64,000 nucleotides of DNA from R-RK-3 sp031399085 (GTDB lineage Bacteria > Pseudomonadota > Alphaproteobacteria > Rhizobiales > Rhodomicrobiaceae), in contig JANNOQ010000090.1 of NCBI GenBank assembly GCA_031399085.1, positions 1-64,000 of the forward strand. The letters are read 5' to 3'. Shown here piece after piece: positions 51,879 through 60,589 of the stretch. The translations under genes were made by a program, and so were the position numbers. Each line of letters begins with the position of its first letter. Position 1 is the stretch's first letter. Under the pieces are notes generated by a model. That model did not search any database and was not told the origin of the DNA. It saw only the letters and a program-made list of their open reading frames with translations.

Positions 51879-52316
51879 CGGTACCATCGCAGCGTTGAAG
51901 GGGTTTGAACCGAAGTCTTAGCCCCCTATACGGATTTGCTCAAGGACATCGCGCCACTATGCCGCCTAATCGTCAGTCTCCTCAGGCAGCTTATTTATCC
52001 CTCGCCAATAATAGTTTTTTGCTGCAAAATAAATTTGTCGAATTTGCGTCAATTTTGAAGTCAATCGTGGTATCGAAAGGAGAGATGGCTTACACAGGGC
52101 TATCAGTCGCGGAAGATCGACAGCATATTCTAATCGCGCAAGGCGCTATTAATCGCTAATTTGAAATGGTCTCTAATTAAATGCCTTGCTCTGGCTCAAT
52201 ACTGAGTAACCGATAGGGTAATAACTCCCCTTTAATGGGCTGAACAGGTTTCTCGATCAGCTCGGCAAGGAGAATAGATTGACCAATTTGCCAGGATTTG
52301 AGCGGAGCGGACGATT
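51879..52316. other. 438-bp divergent intergenic region
   Basis: Upstream of both ettA (minus) and the Crp/Fnr gene (plus). The middle part (52010-52260) is AT-rich. A frame of 84 codons at 51905 has no gene-like features. No TTGA-N6-TCAA box was found. Nothing else recognised. Confidence 0.35.
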
Positions 52317-53027
52317 ATGAACCGCCCTTTCGTGGACCCGATGAGAATGCCGCTGGGCGCGGTTCCGCTCCTTTCGTCCGCCTCGCCCGATACGCTCAGA
52401 AAAATCGAACGGCACGCCAAGCGGCTGAGCTTTGCCAAGGGGCAGGAGATCATCGCGCGCTCGGCCGATCTGAACGATGCATTTATCCTTGTCTCGGGCA
52501 CCGCGCGGGTCATCGTTTTTTCCGCGGGGGGCAAGGCGGTCGGCTTCCGCCGCATCGACGCTGGCGACATTTTCGGCGAGTTTTCCGCCATTGACGGGGA
52601 AAAACGCTCTGCTTCGGTCGAGGCCGCAACGCCATGCGTTGTGTGGTGCATTGGATCCGGTCTTTTTCGCGAGTTGATGGAGACGGATGCCGCCTTCATG
52701 TCTGCGGTGCTGACGCATTTGGTCGGTTTGCTAAGGTCAATGACGGCAAGGATTATCGAATTCAGCACGCTTGCAGTGAAGAACCGCATCCACAGTGAGC
52801 TCCTCCGCATGGCGCGCTCCAACCATGACGGCAGCGGCCAATATCACATCAACCCAGCCCCCACCCACTCTGAAATTGCCGGCCGGATCAGCACCCACCG
52901 CGAAGCCGTCTCCCGCGAAATCAGCCGGTTAAAGCAGCTCGGCATTATTGAGCGCCGGGGCCGGATACTCGCGGTGACGGATTTCGAGAGGCTTGAGCGC
53001 ATGCTTAACGACGCCACCGGAGACTAA
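52317..53027 (+). CDS. Crp/Fnr family transcriptional regulator (no Fe-S cysteines)
   Basis: A 236-residue regulator. A cyclic-nucleotide-type beta-barrel (about 20-130) includes GDIFGEFSAIDGEKRSASVEA, which resembles the cAMP-binding loop (GE-x-x-x-R-S-A) of true CRP-like proteins, followed by the dimer helix and a C-terminal winged HTH (HSEIAGRISTHREAVSREISRLKQLG). Unlike the regulator at 3172 it has no N-terminal cysteine cluster. The recognition helix HREAVSRE resembles CRP more than FNR. Transcribed toward the operator-rich gap at 53030-53510. Confidence 0.85.
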   Translation: MNRPFVDPMRMPLGAVPLLSSASPDTLRKIERHAKRLSFAKGQEIIARSADLNDAFILVSGTARVIVFSAGGKAVGFRRIDAGDIFGEFSAIDGEKRSASVEAATPCVVWCIGSGLFRELMETDAAFMSAVLTHLVGLLRSMTARIIEFSTLAVKNRIHSELLRMARSNHDGSGQYHINPAPTHSEIAGRISTHREAVSREISRLKQLGIIERRGRILAVTDFERLERMLNDATGD

Positions 53028-53044
53028 GCAACAAACGCCTGCCT

Positions 53045-53100
53045 TCTGGTTGTGCTGCAAATATGTCACAACCTGCGCGCATTGCATCAGGTTGTGCTGA
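53045..53100. promoter_or_regulatory. repeated GGTTGTGCTG / CACAACC elements
   Basis: CACAACCTG (53067-53075) and CAGGTTGTG (53088-53096) form a perfect 9-bp inverted repeat with 12-bp spacing. A third half-site, GGTTGTGCTG, lies at 53048-53057 and is repeated at 53091-53100. There is no U-tract, so an operator is more likely than a terminator. They lie just past the Crp/Fnr gene stop. Confidence 0.5.
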
Positions 53101-53474
53101 TTCGCACTTCACACCTTGTCCCAATCCGCTAATATTGTTTTAACAATAAGAACACAGTTTTAAGCAAAAAAACTCACTTTCGCATATTGAACTGTGTATA
53201 TGAAACGATTAAAATCGTACTACGCTAGTATACTACCAAATAGGTAACTATAGAGAGAATTTAGATTGGCAACGGGCAACCTTTCCAATGTTAGGAAAGA
53301 CGGATAAAAATATACTCATATGTCCATTACATGGGGACAGTGTTTCTAGCCCAAGGTAAATTTTTTAGCCTTATGCAATTCCGAAATACTCGGTGTTGCT
53401 ATCAATTGATACCTTGAATTGGCTTTTGTCTGCCAAATTCAGGTTATTACTTCCCGGTCACAGACTTATATCGA
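53101..53474. other. AT-rich regulatory gap with several short palindromes; possible small-RNA gene
   Basis: About 370 bp of unusually AT-rich sequence with no credible open frame. Palindromes seen include TATTGTT-TT-AACAATA, TAGTATACTA and a CTTTCC/GGAAAG hairpin (around 53281-53300). It ends directly in a strong terminator, although the nearest upstream gene stops over 440 bp earlier. A small non-coding transcript in the last 100-200 bp is plausible, but its promoter could not be fixed. Confidence 0.4.
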
Positions 53475-53503
53475 CCTGCTCCCATAAGGGAGCAGGTTTT
53501 TTT
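53475..53503 (+). terminator. strong rho-independent terminator
   Basis: CCTGCTCCC/GGGAGCAGG forms a perfect 9-bp stem with loop ATAA, followed by seven T residues. It is far from any upstream coding stop (448 bp). Confidence 0.92.
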
Positions 53504-53632
53504 GTTTTCGGACAATCGACAGATTCAGTTTGTCTGGGGATAGCAACGCTTTTCCAACACGTCTCGCGCAAGACATTCACGACTGTGTCGTACTAAACTC
53601 CTACCCATTGAGGGTGGCGATGGAGGGGTGGC

Positions 53633-54379
53633 ATGGTTGAGATGGCAGTTGATAGCGTCGGGATGGCGCAAAGGGAGTTCCGCATTGGTAAAGTTCTATC
53701 GAGAGCTTTCAGCATTTTCTCCGCGCATTTTGTCACCTTTTCGATGGTTTCGGGTTTTGTCTGGCTGCCGGTCGCGATGGTGGGCTTTCTCAATCAAGGC
53801 ACTGCCGCCGATCAGCAGGGGTTTGTCGGGCTAGTCACCCTAATTGTAGCCCTCTTCGTTCAGCCGCTCGCCACGGCGATCATCCTCTACGCTGCCTTTC
53901 AGCATATGCGCGGCCTGCCCGTGCGCCTTGGCGAGTCGATTTCCCGTGGCTTGTCGAGATTTCTTCCGTTGCTCGGCCTGATGCTCCTGTCCACGCTCGG
54001 GGTCGGGCTCGGGCTGGCGCTGTTCATCATTCCCGGCATCATCCTCATGGTGATGTGGTACGTCGCCGTACCGGTGTGCGTCGTCGAGAGGGGCGGCCCG
54101 GTCAGCAGCCTCGGCCGGAGCCAAGAATTAACCAAAGGGCATCGTTGGAAACTGTTCGGACTTTATATCCTGATCTTCTTGGCCAGCTTGATCGGCGGAA
54201 GCCTTTTGCCGGTTGGCGCCGCTGCCGTGGCCGGCGGCGCTGGCGCCTTGATCGCGCAGGTCATCTGGCAGGGCATAGCGCAAGCCTTCGGTAGCGTTCT
54301 GATAGTTGTCGCCTATCACGATCTGCGCGTCGCCAAGGAAGGCATTGACATCGAACGCATCGCCGTGGTCTTCGATTGA
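53633..54379 (+). CDS. multi-spanning membrane protein, first gene of MoxR/DUF58 operon
   Basis: A 248-residue protein with about six hydrophobic helices. The region LSRAFSIFSAHFVTF near the N-terminus and LFIIPGIILMVMWYVAVPVCVVERGGPVSSLGRSQELTKGHRWKLFGLYIL resemble the YciC/glycerophosphodiester-phosphodiesterase-membrane-domain group of integral proteins. Function unknown. It opens a run of seven same-strand genes with MoxR and DUF58, so an envelope role is inferred. Confidence 0.75.
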   Translation: MVEMAVDSVGMAQREFRIGKVLSRAFSIFSAHFVTFSMVSGFVWLPVAMVGFLNQGTAADQQGFVGLVTLIVALFVQPLATAIILYAAFQHMRGLPVRLGESISRGLSRFLPLLGLMLLSTLGVGLGLALFIIPGIILMVMWYVAVPVCVVERGGPVSSLGRSQELTKGHRWKLFGLYILIFLASLIGGSLLPVGAAAVAGGAGALIAQVIWQGIAQAFGSVLIVVAYHDLRVAKEGIDIERIAVVFD

Positions 54380-54445
54380 CGAGCCTGGCGGGGGCTGCCG
54401 CCGCTGCCTGTTCCTGGCGCCGTGGATCGCGACGGAGGTAGAAAG

Positions 54446-55105
54446 TTGACGCCCTCGGCGATCTGGAGCGTGGCGGCCGGGGCATTTTTGCTGCCGACCG
54501 CCGTTTGCGCGCAGACCACGGACGAGATCCAGAAAGCCGCCGCCGCGACGATTCGGGAGCTTGGCCTGCAAACCGCTCTTCCAGGAGAGCCGCAGCGGAA
54601 CAGCTTCGGCTGGGACTTTGACCTCCCCTATATCGATTTCAGCACCTGGATGCTGTGGGCAGGGTTGGCTATCGGCCTCGCGATCGTCCTCTATGCCTTT
54701 CGCGACGAATTGCCGGTTTTCGGCTTTGGCCGGTCCGGCAAATGGGGAAGCGCCAAAGCGGGCGCGGACGACCTCGGCCAAGCGGGGGGTTTGGCACAAG
54801 CCTCGGTCTCGCCAGACGATCTTGCCACCAATGGCCGTCATGTCGAAGCCATGCACCTGCTGCTGCTGCGCGCCATTGCCGAAATCCGTCAACGCTTAGG
54901 CGAGCATTTCGCCGATTCTCTAACCAGCCGGGAAATTCTGCGCAGCGCCCGCCTGCCGGACGATGGACGCGCATCCTTGCGAGACATCATCAATCGGGTG
55001 GAACTGAGCTATTTCGGTGCCTATCCCGCCGCTCATCAAGACTATGCCGCCTGCCGCCGGAGCTTTGATGCGTTGATGCGCGTCTTGGAAGGCGCGCGCG
55101 CATGA
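54446..55105 (+). CDS. DUF4129 family membrane protein
   Basis: A 219-residue protein. Signal/anchor segment at about 3-23 (TAVCAQ), a membrane helix near 70-88 (WMLWAGLAIGLAIVLYAF), then a cytoplasmic DUF4129-type C-terminal domain (EAMHLLLLRAIAEIRQRLG, SLTSREILRSA, ELSYFGAYPA). The TTG at 54446 is preferred because GGAGG lies seven bases upstream. An in-frame GTG at 54422 has none. Its stop overlaps the next start by four bases. Confidence 0.8.
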   Translation: MTPSAIWSVAAGAFLLPTAVCAQTTDEIQKAAAATIRELGLQTALPGEPQRNSFGWDFDLPYIDFSTWMLWAGLAIGLAIVLYAFRDELPVFGFGRSGKWGSAKAGADDLGQAGGLAQASVSPDDLATNGRHVEAMHLLLLRAIAEIRQRLGEHFADSLTSREILRSARLPDDGRASLRDIINRVELSYFGAYPAAHQDYAACRRSFDALMRVLEGARA

Positions 55106-56352
55106 GCCAAACGAACAGCCAGCCGGTGTTTTCGCCGAGATTGCTGCTCGGCTTCATCGCCGCCGCCATCGGCACCTTCGTGCTCTCGCTTTATCTGATG
55201 TCGCGGGAGGATCACGGCGCGGACCGCATCGGCGCGAGCAGCTATTCAAGCTCGGCGGTCGGCTATGCGGGCATCGCCGAACTTCTTCAAAAACTCGGCG
55301 TGCCCGTCGTCAAGAGCCAAAGCAATTCGGTCAAGAAGGCGGAGGACGGCGTACTCGTCATCGCCGAGCCGCGTCTTGCCGGCGTGACGGAAACGGCGAT
55401 CCCCGCTTTGCTAAAGGCTAAAAAAATCCTTCTCGTCTTGCCGAAATGGACCGCGACAAGAGACAGCGCGCGGGGCGGATGGGTCGAGCGCGTGGTCGAA
55501 AAGCCCGTCTTCGAGGCGGAACGGGTTCTAGGCCTGGCGATTGCCGCGCCGGATGTGGTGCCTGCCGCGAAGGTGGAGAGTTGGGCGACCAACCTCATCG
55601 GCCGCGCGCCGCCGCTAAAGGATCGGCTCCAACTGATTAAATCCGACAAGCTGCGCCCGCTCGTAGCCAGCAAGGACGGAATCCTGCTCGGCGAAGTCCG
55701 CGAGGCTAACCGAACGATCTGGGTGCTCTCCGATCCCGACGTCATCGCCAATCACAGCTTCGGCCCGGAGGGCAGGGGGGCGGCCTTCGCGGTTGAACTC
55801 GTCAACGTCTTTCGCGGGGGCAAAGGCGCGGTCGTCTTCGACGAGACCGTTCACGGCTTCGTCTCGCGGCCTGCCGCGGCCGCCCGCCTGCTCTTTGGAT
55901 TTCCCTATTCCATCGTCACCATGCTTGCCGCCGTTGGCGTCGGCCTGTTGCTCTGGGCGACGATAGGCCGCTTCGGCCCGCCTGAGGCCGCCCCCGCTCC
56001 GCTTCTGGCCGGCAAGGCGGGGCTGGTCGACAATGTCGCCAAGCTGATGGAGTTCGGAGGCTACGAAAAGCTGATGGTGCGGCGCTATGTGGAGGTGACG
56101 ATCCGCGACGCGGCCCGCCAGCTGCACGCGCCAAAGGGGCTGCCGGAATCGGAGATGGTCGAATGGTTGCGGCGGGTGGGAGAGGCTCGCAAGGTGAGCC
56201 GCGACGGAACGGCGATTTTTAGGCGCGCCGACGATTTGATCGAGAGCCGGGGGGCGAGCGACTTGTCGCCATTCGTGGACGTCGCTCAGGATATTTACCG
56301 ATGGAAGCAGGAGATATTGGATGGACCTTCAAGGCATCCGCGGCATAACTGA
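55102..56352 (+). CDS. DUF4350 domain membrane protein
   Basis: A 416-residue protein with a membrane helix near 10-30, an extracytoplasmic DUF4350-like domain (YAGIAELLQKLGVPVVKSQ, a GATase-like fold) up to about 250, and a second helix near 268-290 (IVTMLAAVGVGLLLWATIG). A cytoplasmic helical tail has YVEVTIRDAARQLHAPKGLP. DUF4350 proteins regularly accompany MoxR, DUF58 and DUF4129. The gene overlaps the MoxR gene by 32 bp. Confidence 0.8.
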   Translation: MSQTNSQPVFSPRLLLGFIAAAIGTFVLSLYLMSREDHGADRIGASSYSSSAVGYAGIAELLQKLGVPVVKSQSNSVKKAEDGVLVIAEPRLAGVTETAIPALLKAKKILLVLPKWTATRDSARGGWVERVVEKPVFEAERVLGLAIAAPDVVPAAKVESWATNLIGRAPPLKDRLQLIKSDKLRPLVASKDGILLGEVREANRTIWVLSDPDVIANHSFGPEGRGAAFAVELVNVFRGGKGAVVFDETVHGFVSRPAAAARLLFGFPYSIVTMLAAVGVGLLLWATIGRFGPPEAAPAPLLAGKAGLVDNVAKLMEFGGYEKLMVRRYVEVTIRDAARQLHAPKGLPESEMVEWLRRVGEARKVSRDGTAIFRRADDLIESRGASDLSPFVDVAQDIYRWKQEILDGPSRHPRHN

Positions 56353-57277
56353 AGGCGTTCGCGGTGAAGTCCGGAAGGCGGTCGTTGGCCAGGACGAGGT
56401 GATGGATCTGATGCTGACCAGCTTGCTGGTCGGCGGCCATGTGCTGCTCGAAGGCGTGCCCGGCACGGCGAAAACGTTGCTGGCGCAATCCTTCGCCGCA
56501 AGCCTGGCGCTGCACTTCGGGCGTATTCAGTTCACACCCGACCTCATGCCCGGCGACGTCCTCGGCACCAATCTTTTCAATTTCCAGACCAACGCCTTCG
56601 TCCTCACCAAGGGGCCGATCTTCACCCAGGTTCTGCTCGCCGATGAAATCAACCGCGCGCCGCCCAAGACCCAGGCCGCGCTGCTTCAGGCCATGAACGA
56701 GCGGGCCGTCACCATCGACGGCAAGGACTACGCGCTCGGCGAGGATTTCATGGTCGTGGCCACGCAGAACCCGATCGAGCAGCAAGGCACTTACCCGCTG
56801 CCGGAAGCCCAGCTAGACCGCTTCCTGTTCAAGATCATCATTTCCTATCCCAGCCGGGACGAGGAGCAAGAGGTCATCCGTCGCCACGGCCACCGCTCGG
56901 CCATGCCGCGCCTTGCCGATTTCGGACTGCGCCAAATCGCCGACGGCCCGGCGCTTGCCGCCGCCCGCGAGAGCGTCGCCAGCATTCGCCTGACCGATGC
57001 GCTGATCGCCTACATCGTCGATTTCATCCGCGCGACGCGGCTGCATTCCTCGCTCGAAGTCGGCGCCTCGACGCGCGCGGCGAATATGCTGGCGTCCGCC
57101 GTCCGCGCCTTTGCCGCGCTGCAAGGCCGCGATTTCGTCATCCCCGACGATATCAAGGCGCTCGCGATCCCGGTCTTGCGGCACCGCGTGGTCATGTCGC
57201 CCGGCGGCGAGATCGAGGGGCTGACGGCGGATAAGGTTTTGCGCGACATTCTCGAACAGATTCCGGCGCCCAGATGA
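56321..57277 (+). CDS. MoxR-family AAA+ ATPase
   Basis: 318 residues. Walker A GVPGTAKT near 46, FTPDLMPGDVLGTN, Walker B LLADEINRAPPKTQAALLQAMNE near 107, and sensor 1 VVATQNPIEQQGTYPLPEAQLDRFL near 148 are the exact MoxR pattern. MoxR ATPases act as chaperones, typically with DUF58/VWA proteins as here, in maturing enzymes or envelope complexes. The start lies inside the DUF4350 end, with GGAG seven bases before the ATG. Confidence 0.95.
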   Translation: MDLQGIRGITEGVRGEVRKAVVGQDEVMDLMLTSLLVGGHVLLEGVPGTAKTLLAQSFAASLALHFGRIQFTPDLMPGDVLGTNLFNFQTNAFVLTKGPIFTQVLLADEINRAPPKTQAALLQAMNERAVTIDGKDYALGEDFMVVATQNPIEQQGTYPLPEAQLDRFLFKIIISYPSRDEEQEVIRRHGHRSAMPRLADFGLRQIADGPALAAARESVASIRLTDALIAYIVDFIRATRLHSSLEVGASTRAANMLASAVRAFAALQGRDFVIPDDIKALAIPVLRHRVVMSPGGEIEGLTADKVLRDILEQIPAPR

Positions 57278-58584
57278 TCCGGCCGACGCGCCGCGCCGTC
57301 TTGATCTTTGCCTGCGGGATCCCGATCGCATTGATTGCGATCGCCGCCGATGCCAGCCTTTGGCCGCTCGGACTTTATTACGGTGCGCTAGCGTTGCTCG
57401 CCATCCTTGCCGACGCCGCTCTCGCCTTTCCCATGAGCGCCCTCAGCGTCAGCTTTACGGGGCCGGACAAGATCTACATTGGCGAGGCGGGCGCGGTGCG
57501 GGTGACCGTCGCGCCTTCGGGCCATGCGCGCCGGACCCAGTTCGAAATGCTGCTCGAACAGAGCGGCGATGTCGAGCGGCCGGCGATTGCGGCACTGGAG
57601 CTGGCACCCGCGAGCAACGCCGAAATCGATCTGCCTATCATTCCCAAACGCCGGGGTCAGGTTTGCGTTGAACGCCTTTGGCTGCGCTGGCGCGGGCCGC
57701 TTGAGATGGCGCAATTGGCGACGACAGTCGAGATCGGCCGCACGATCGACGTCGTCCCGAATATTCGCGGCGCGCAGAAGGCTGAGTTGCAATTCATCGC
57801 CCATGACGCGATCTTCGGCGAGAAGGTGCAGCAGAAGGGCGAAGGCACCGAATTCGAGGCGCTGCGGGAATACCAGCCCGGCCTCGATACGCGCTTTATT
57901 GACTGGAAGCATTCGGCGCGCCACCGCAAGCTGCTTTGCAAGGAATTCCGCACCGAGCGCAACCATCCGGTGGTGCTCGCCTTCGATACCGGGCATCTGA
58001 TGCTGGAGCCGCTCGGCGGCATTCCGCGCCTCGACCACGCGATCAACGCCGCCCTGCGCCTTGCCTGGCTGTCGCTGCGCAGCGGCGATCTCGTGGGCGT
58101 CTTCGGCTTCGATGCCGGCATCCGCCACTACACGCAGCCGGTGCGCGGCACCCAGAGCTTCAGCCGCATCCAGCGCGCGACGGCTCAGCTCGACTATCAC
58201 ACGCAGGAAACCAATTTCACGCTGGGCCTGGCTGAGCTCAGCGCTAGGCTGCGGCGGCGCGCCTTGGTCATCATCTTCACCGATTTCGTCGACACCACCA
58301 CGGCCGAATTGCTGATCGAAAGCATGCAGCGCGTCGCCAACCGGCATGTCGCGGTCTTCGTTACCTTGCGCGACAGCTATTTGCAGCAAACCGTCGACAA
58401 GGCGCCCAATCGCTTCGAAGATGTGGCCAAAGCCGTGATTGCGCAGGATTTTCTCAATGATCGGGGCATTGTGCTGGAAAGGCTGGCGCGCATGGGCGTG
58501 CAATGCCTTGACGTGCCGAGCAACGCGCTGCCAGTTAGCCTTATCAATCGCTATTTGCAGATCAAGCAGCGGGGGCTGATTTGA
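57274..58584 (+). CDS. DUF58 domain protein (VWA-like partner of MoxR)
   Basis: 436 residues. Two N-terminal membrane helices (about 8-25 and 28-50), a beta-rich mid-region, then the DUF58 core with FEALREYQPGLDTRFIDWKHSARHRKLLCKEF near 190-220 and a vWA-like fold after it (VVLAFDTGHLM). Partner of MoxR in this operon. The start overlaps the moxR stop by four bases. Confidence 0.9.
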   Translation: MIRPTRRAVLIFACGIPIALIAIAADASLWPLGLYYGALALLAILADAALAFPMSALSVSFTGPDKIYIGEAGAVRVTVAPSGHARRTQFEMLLEQSGDVERPAIAALELAPASNAEIDLPIIPKRRGQVCVERLWLRWRGPLEMAQLATTVEIGRTIDVVPNIRGAQKAELQFIAHDAIFGEKVQQKGEGTEFEALREYQPGLDTRFIDWKHSARHRKLLCKEFRTERNHPVVLAFDTGHLMLEPLGGIPRLDHAINAALRLAWLSLRSGDLVGVFGFDAGIRHYTQPVRGTQSFSRIQRATAQLDYHTQETNFTLGLAELSARLRRRALVIIFTDFVDTTTAELLIESMQRVANRHVAVFVTLRDSYLQQTVDKAPNRFEDVAKAVIAQDFLNDRGIVLERLARMGVQCLDVPSNALPVSLINRYLQIKQRGLI

Positions 58585-59645
58585 TGGAAAGCGGGGCTTT
58601 GCGGACGGCCGCCGGCGAACCGAGCACTGCGGCAGAGCCGCGCGCCGCGATCGTGCTTCGGAGCAGCGAGTTCCGCAAGCGGCGCGAAGAGGATTGGCGC
58701 GCGCTCGAAGACCTGGTTTCGAGGATCGAGCGGCGCGGGATCAGGTCGCTCAAAGCGGACGAGCTTCAGCGGCTGCCGGTGCTCTACCGCTCGGCTGTCT
58801 CCTCGCTGTCCGTTGCCCGCAGCATCGCGCTCGACCGCAATATGCTGGCCTATCTGGAAAACCTGTCGCTCAGGGCGTTTCTCGTCGTGTATGGGCCGCG
58901 AAGCACGCTTTGGGACGGCATCAAGCGCTTCTTTGCCCGCGATTTCCCGGCGGCGGTGCGCTCAGTCGCGCCACATTTCATGATTGCGCTCTTCGCCATG
59001 CTGGCGGGTGTGCTTGCCGGTTTTATTCTCACGGCAGGCGATGAGGACTGGTTTTCCTCGCTCGTCCCCTCCGGCCTCGCGGCGGATCGCGGGCCGGAAA
59101 GCACGCGCGAGGATTTACTGACGCGCGAAATCTACGCGCCCTGGCCGGGGGCCGCGCAAGCCTTTGCGCTCTTTGCCAACACGCTGTTCCAGCACAATAC
59201 CATGGTCGGCATCCTGGCTTTCAGTCTCGGTCTGGCCGCTGGCGTCCCAACCATCCTGTTGATGATATATAACGGCCTGATCCTGGGCGCCTTCATCGCG
59301 CTGCATTACAATCGCGGCCTCACCACCGAAATCCTCGGCTGGCTGTCCATTCACGGCGTGACGGAATTTGCCGCCATTCTCCTGTGCGGTGCGGCCGGAT
59401 TGCTAATTGCCGACAAAATGCTGTTCCCCGACCGCTATTCCCGCCTGCAAAGCCTGAGCGTTCACGGACGTGTGGCCGCGCAAATCGTCCTCGGCGCGGT
59501 GTTGCTGTTCTTCGTGGCGGCCATTCTCGAAGGCGGCTTCCGCCAGCTCGTCCAGAGCACCCCCTTGCGCTTTGCCATCGGCTGGGGGATCGGCGCACTT
59601 TGGCTGTTCTACTTTTTGACGGCGGGCCGAGGGCGCGAACGCTGA
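58584..59645 (+). CDS. stage II sporulation protein M (SpoIIM) family membrane protein
   Basis: 353 residues. A cytoplasmic N-terminal helical part (RKRREEDWRALEDLVSRIERRG, about 30-100) precedes five to six membrane helices of the SpoIIM type: FMIALFAMLAGVLAG, NTLFQHNTMVGILAFSLGLAAGVPTILLMIYNGLILGAF and LSIHGVTEFAAILLCGAAGL. The name comes from Bacillus; in non-sporulating bacteria the family occurs in MoxR/RDD operons with unknown role. ATG 58584 (TGATG) is chosen over the TTG one codon earlier. Confidence 0.88.
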   Translation: MESGALRTAAGEPSTAAEPRAAIVLRSSEFRKRREEDWRALEDLVSRIERRGIRSLKADELQRLPVLYRSAVSSLSVARSIALDRNMLAYLENLSLRAFLVVYGPRSTLWDGIKRFFARDFPAAVRSVAPHFMIALFAMLAGVLAGFILTAGDEDWFSSLVPSGLAADRGPESTREDLLTREIYAPWPGAAQAFALFANTLFQHNTMVGILAFSLGLAAGVPTILLMIYNGLILGAFIALHYNRGLTTEILGWLSIHGVTEFAAILLCGAAGLLIADKMLFPDRYSRLQSLSVHGRVAAQIVLGAVLLFFVAAILEGGFRQLVQSTPLRFAIGWGIGALWLFYFLTAGRGRER

Positions 59646-60550
59646 TGGCCAAACAAGCGCAATCGACGGAGATTCTGCAAGGGCCCGGGCGTAATCACCG
59701 CGAGATCGTCAGTCCCGAGGGCGTGCCGCTGGCGGTGGAGCTTGCCGATTTCGGCGAGCGCGCCGTCGCCTTCACCATCGACTTCATTCTATGGAACGCG
59801 GCGATTTTGCTAATTTTCGTGCCGCTTTCCTATTTGCGCGCGCTCGATCTCAGCGGCGAAATCCTGACGGGCATCATGATGTTCGTCGGCTTTTTGGTCC
59901 GGAACACCTATTTCTTGCATTTCGAGCTGGCTTGGCGCGGCGCGACGCCTGGCAAGCGCATCACTGGCCTGCGCGTGATCGACCGGCACGGCGGTCCGCT
60001 GCTCCCTTCCGCCGTCATTGCCCGCAATCTCACGCGCGAATTCGAGATCTTCATGCCGCTGATCGTGCTGCTTTCAATCGGCGGCGTCGAGGCTGGAAAC
60101 GCGGCGCAATGGCTGTCCTTTGCCTGGATCTTGGCGATCGGCGCGATCCCGTTCCTCAATCGCGACCGGATGCGCGGCGGCGATCTCATCGCGGGCACCA
60201 TCGTGATCGCTTTGCCCCGCCGCGCCTTGCTATCCGATCTGGCCAAGCGCGATGTTCAATACAGCTTCACGGACCGGCAGCTGGACGCCTATGGCTCCTA
60301 CGAATTGCAAGTGCTGGAGGAGGTCTTGCGCGGGGCGGAGCGCGCCACCTATTCGCCTGACGTGCTGCGTCAAGTGGGCGAGAAAATCCGCCGCAAGATC
60401 GGCTGGACCGAGCCGGTTCCGGTCGAAAACGAAGCCATGTTCCTGCGCGACTTCTACACGGCGGAGCGCGCGCATCTCGAACGCGAACAACTTTTCGGCA
60501 AGGTTAAGCCGGACAAGCACCACCAGCCGGAGCGGCGGGCCGAACCTTGA
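59645..60550 (+). CDS. RDD family membrane protein
   Basis: 301 residues. The RDD domain occupies about 30-200: LADFGERAVAFTIDFILWNAAILLIF with the Arg-Asp pair, then a second segment ELAWRGATPGKRITGLRVIDRHGGPLLPSAVIARNLTREFEIF. It is followed by a soluble tail with YELQVLEEVLRG and FYTAERAHLE. Last gene of the operon. Its ATG overlaps the preceding TGA by one base. Confidence 0.88.
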   Translation: MAKQAQSTEILQGPGRNHREIVSPEGVPLAVELADFGERAVAFTIDFILWNAAILLIFVPLSYLRALDLSGEILTGIMMFVGFLVRNTYFLHFELAWRGATPGKRITGLRVIDRHGGPLLPSAVIARNLTREFEIFMPLIVLLSIGGVEAGNAAQWLSFAWILAIGAIPFLNRDRMRGGDLIAGTIVIALPRRALLSDLAKRDVQYSFTDRQLDAYGSYELQVLEEVLRGAERATYSPDVLRQVGEKIRRKIGWTEPVPVENEAMFLRDFYTAERAHLEREQLFGKVKPDKHHQPERRAEP

Positions 60551-60589
60551 GCAAGATTGACGAGCTTGGCGCCCCCGGCCTTGGCCCGT

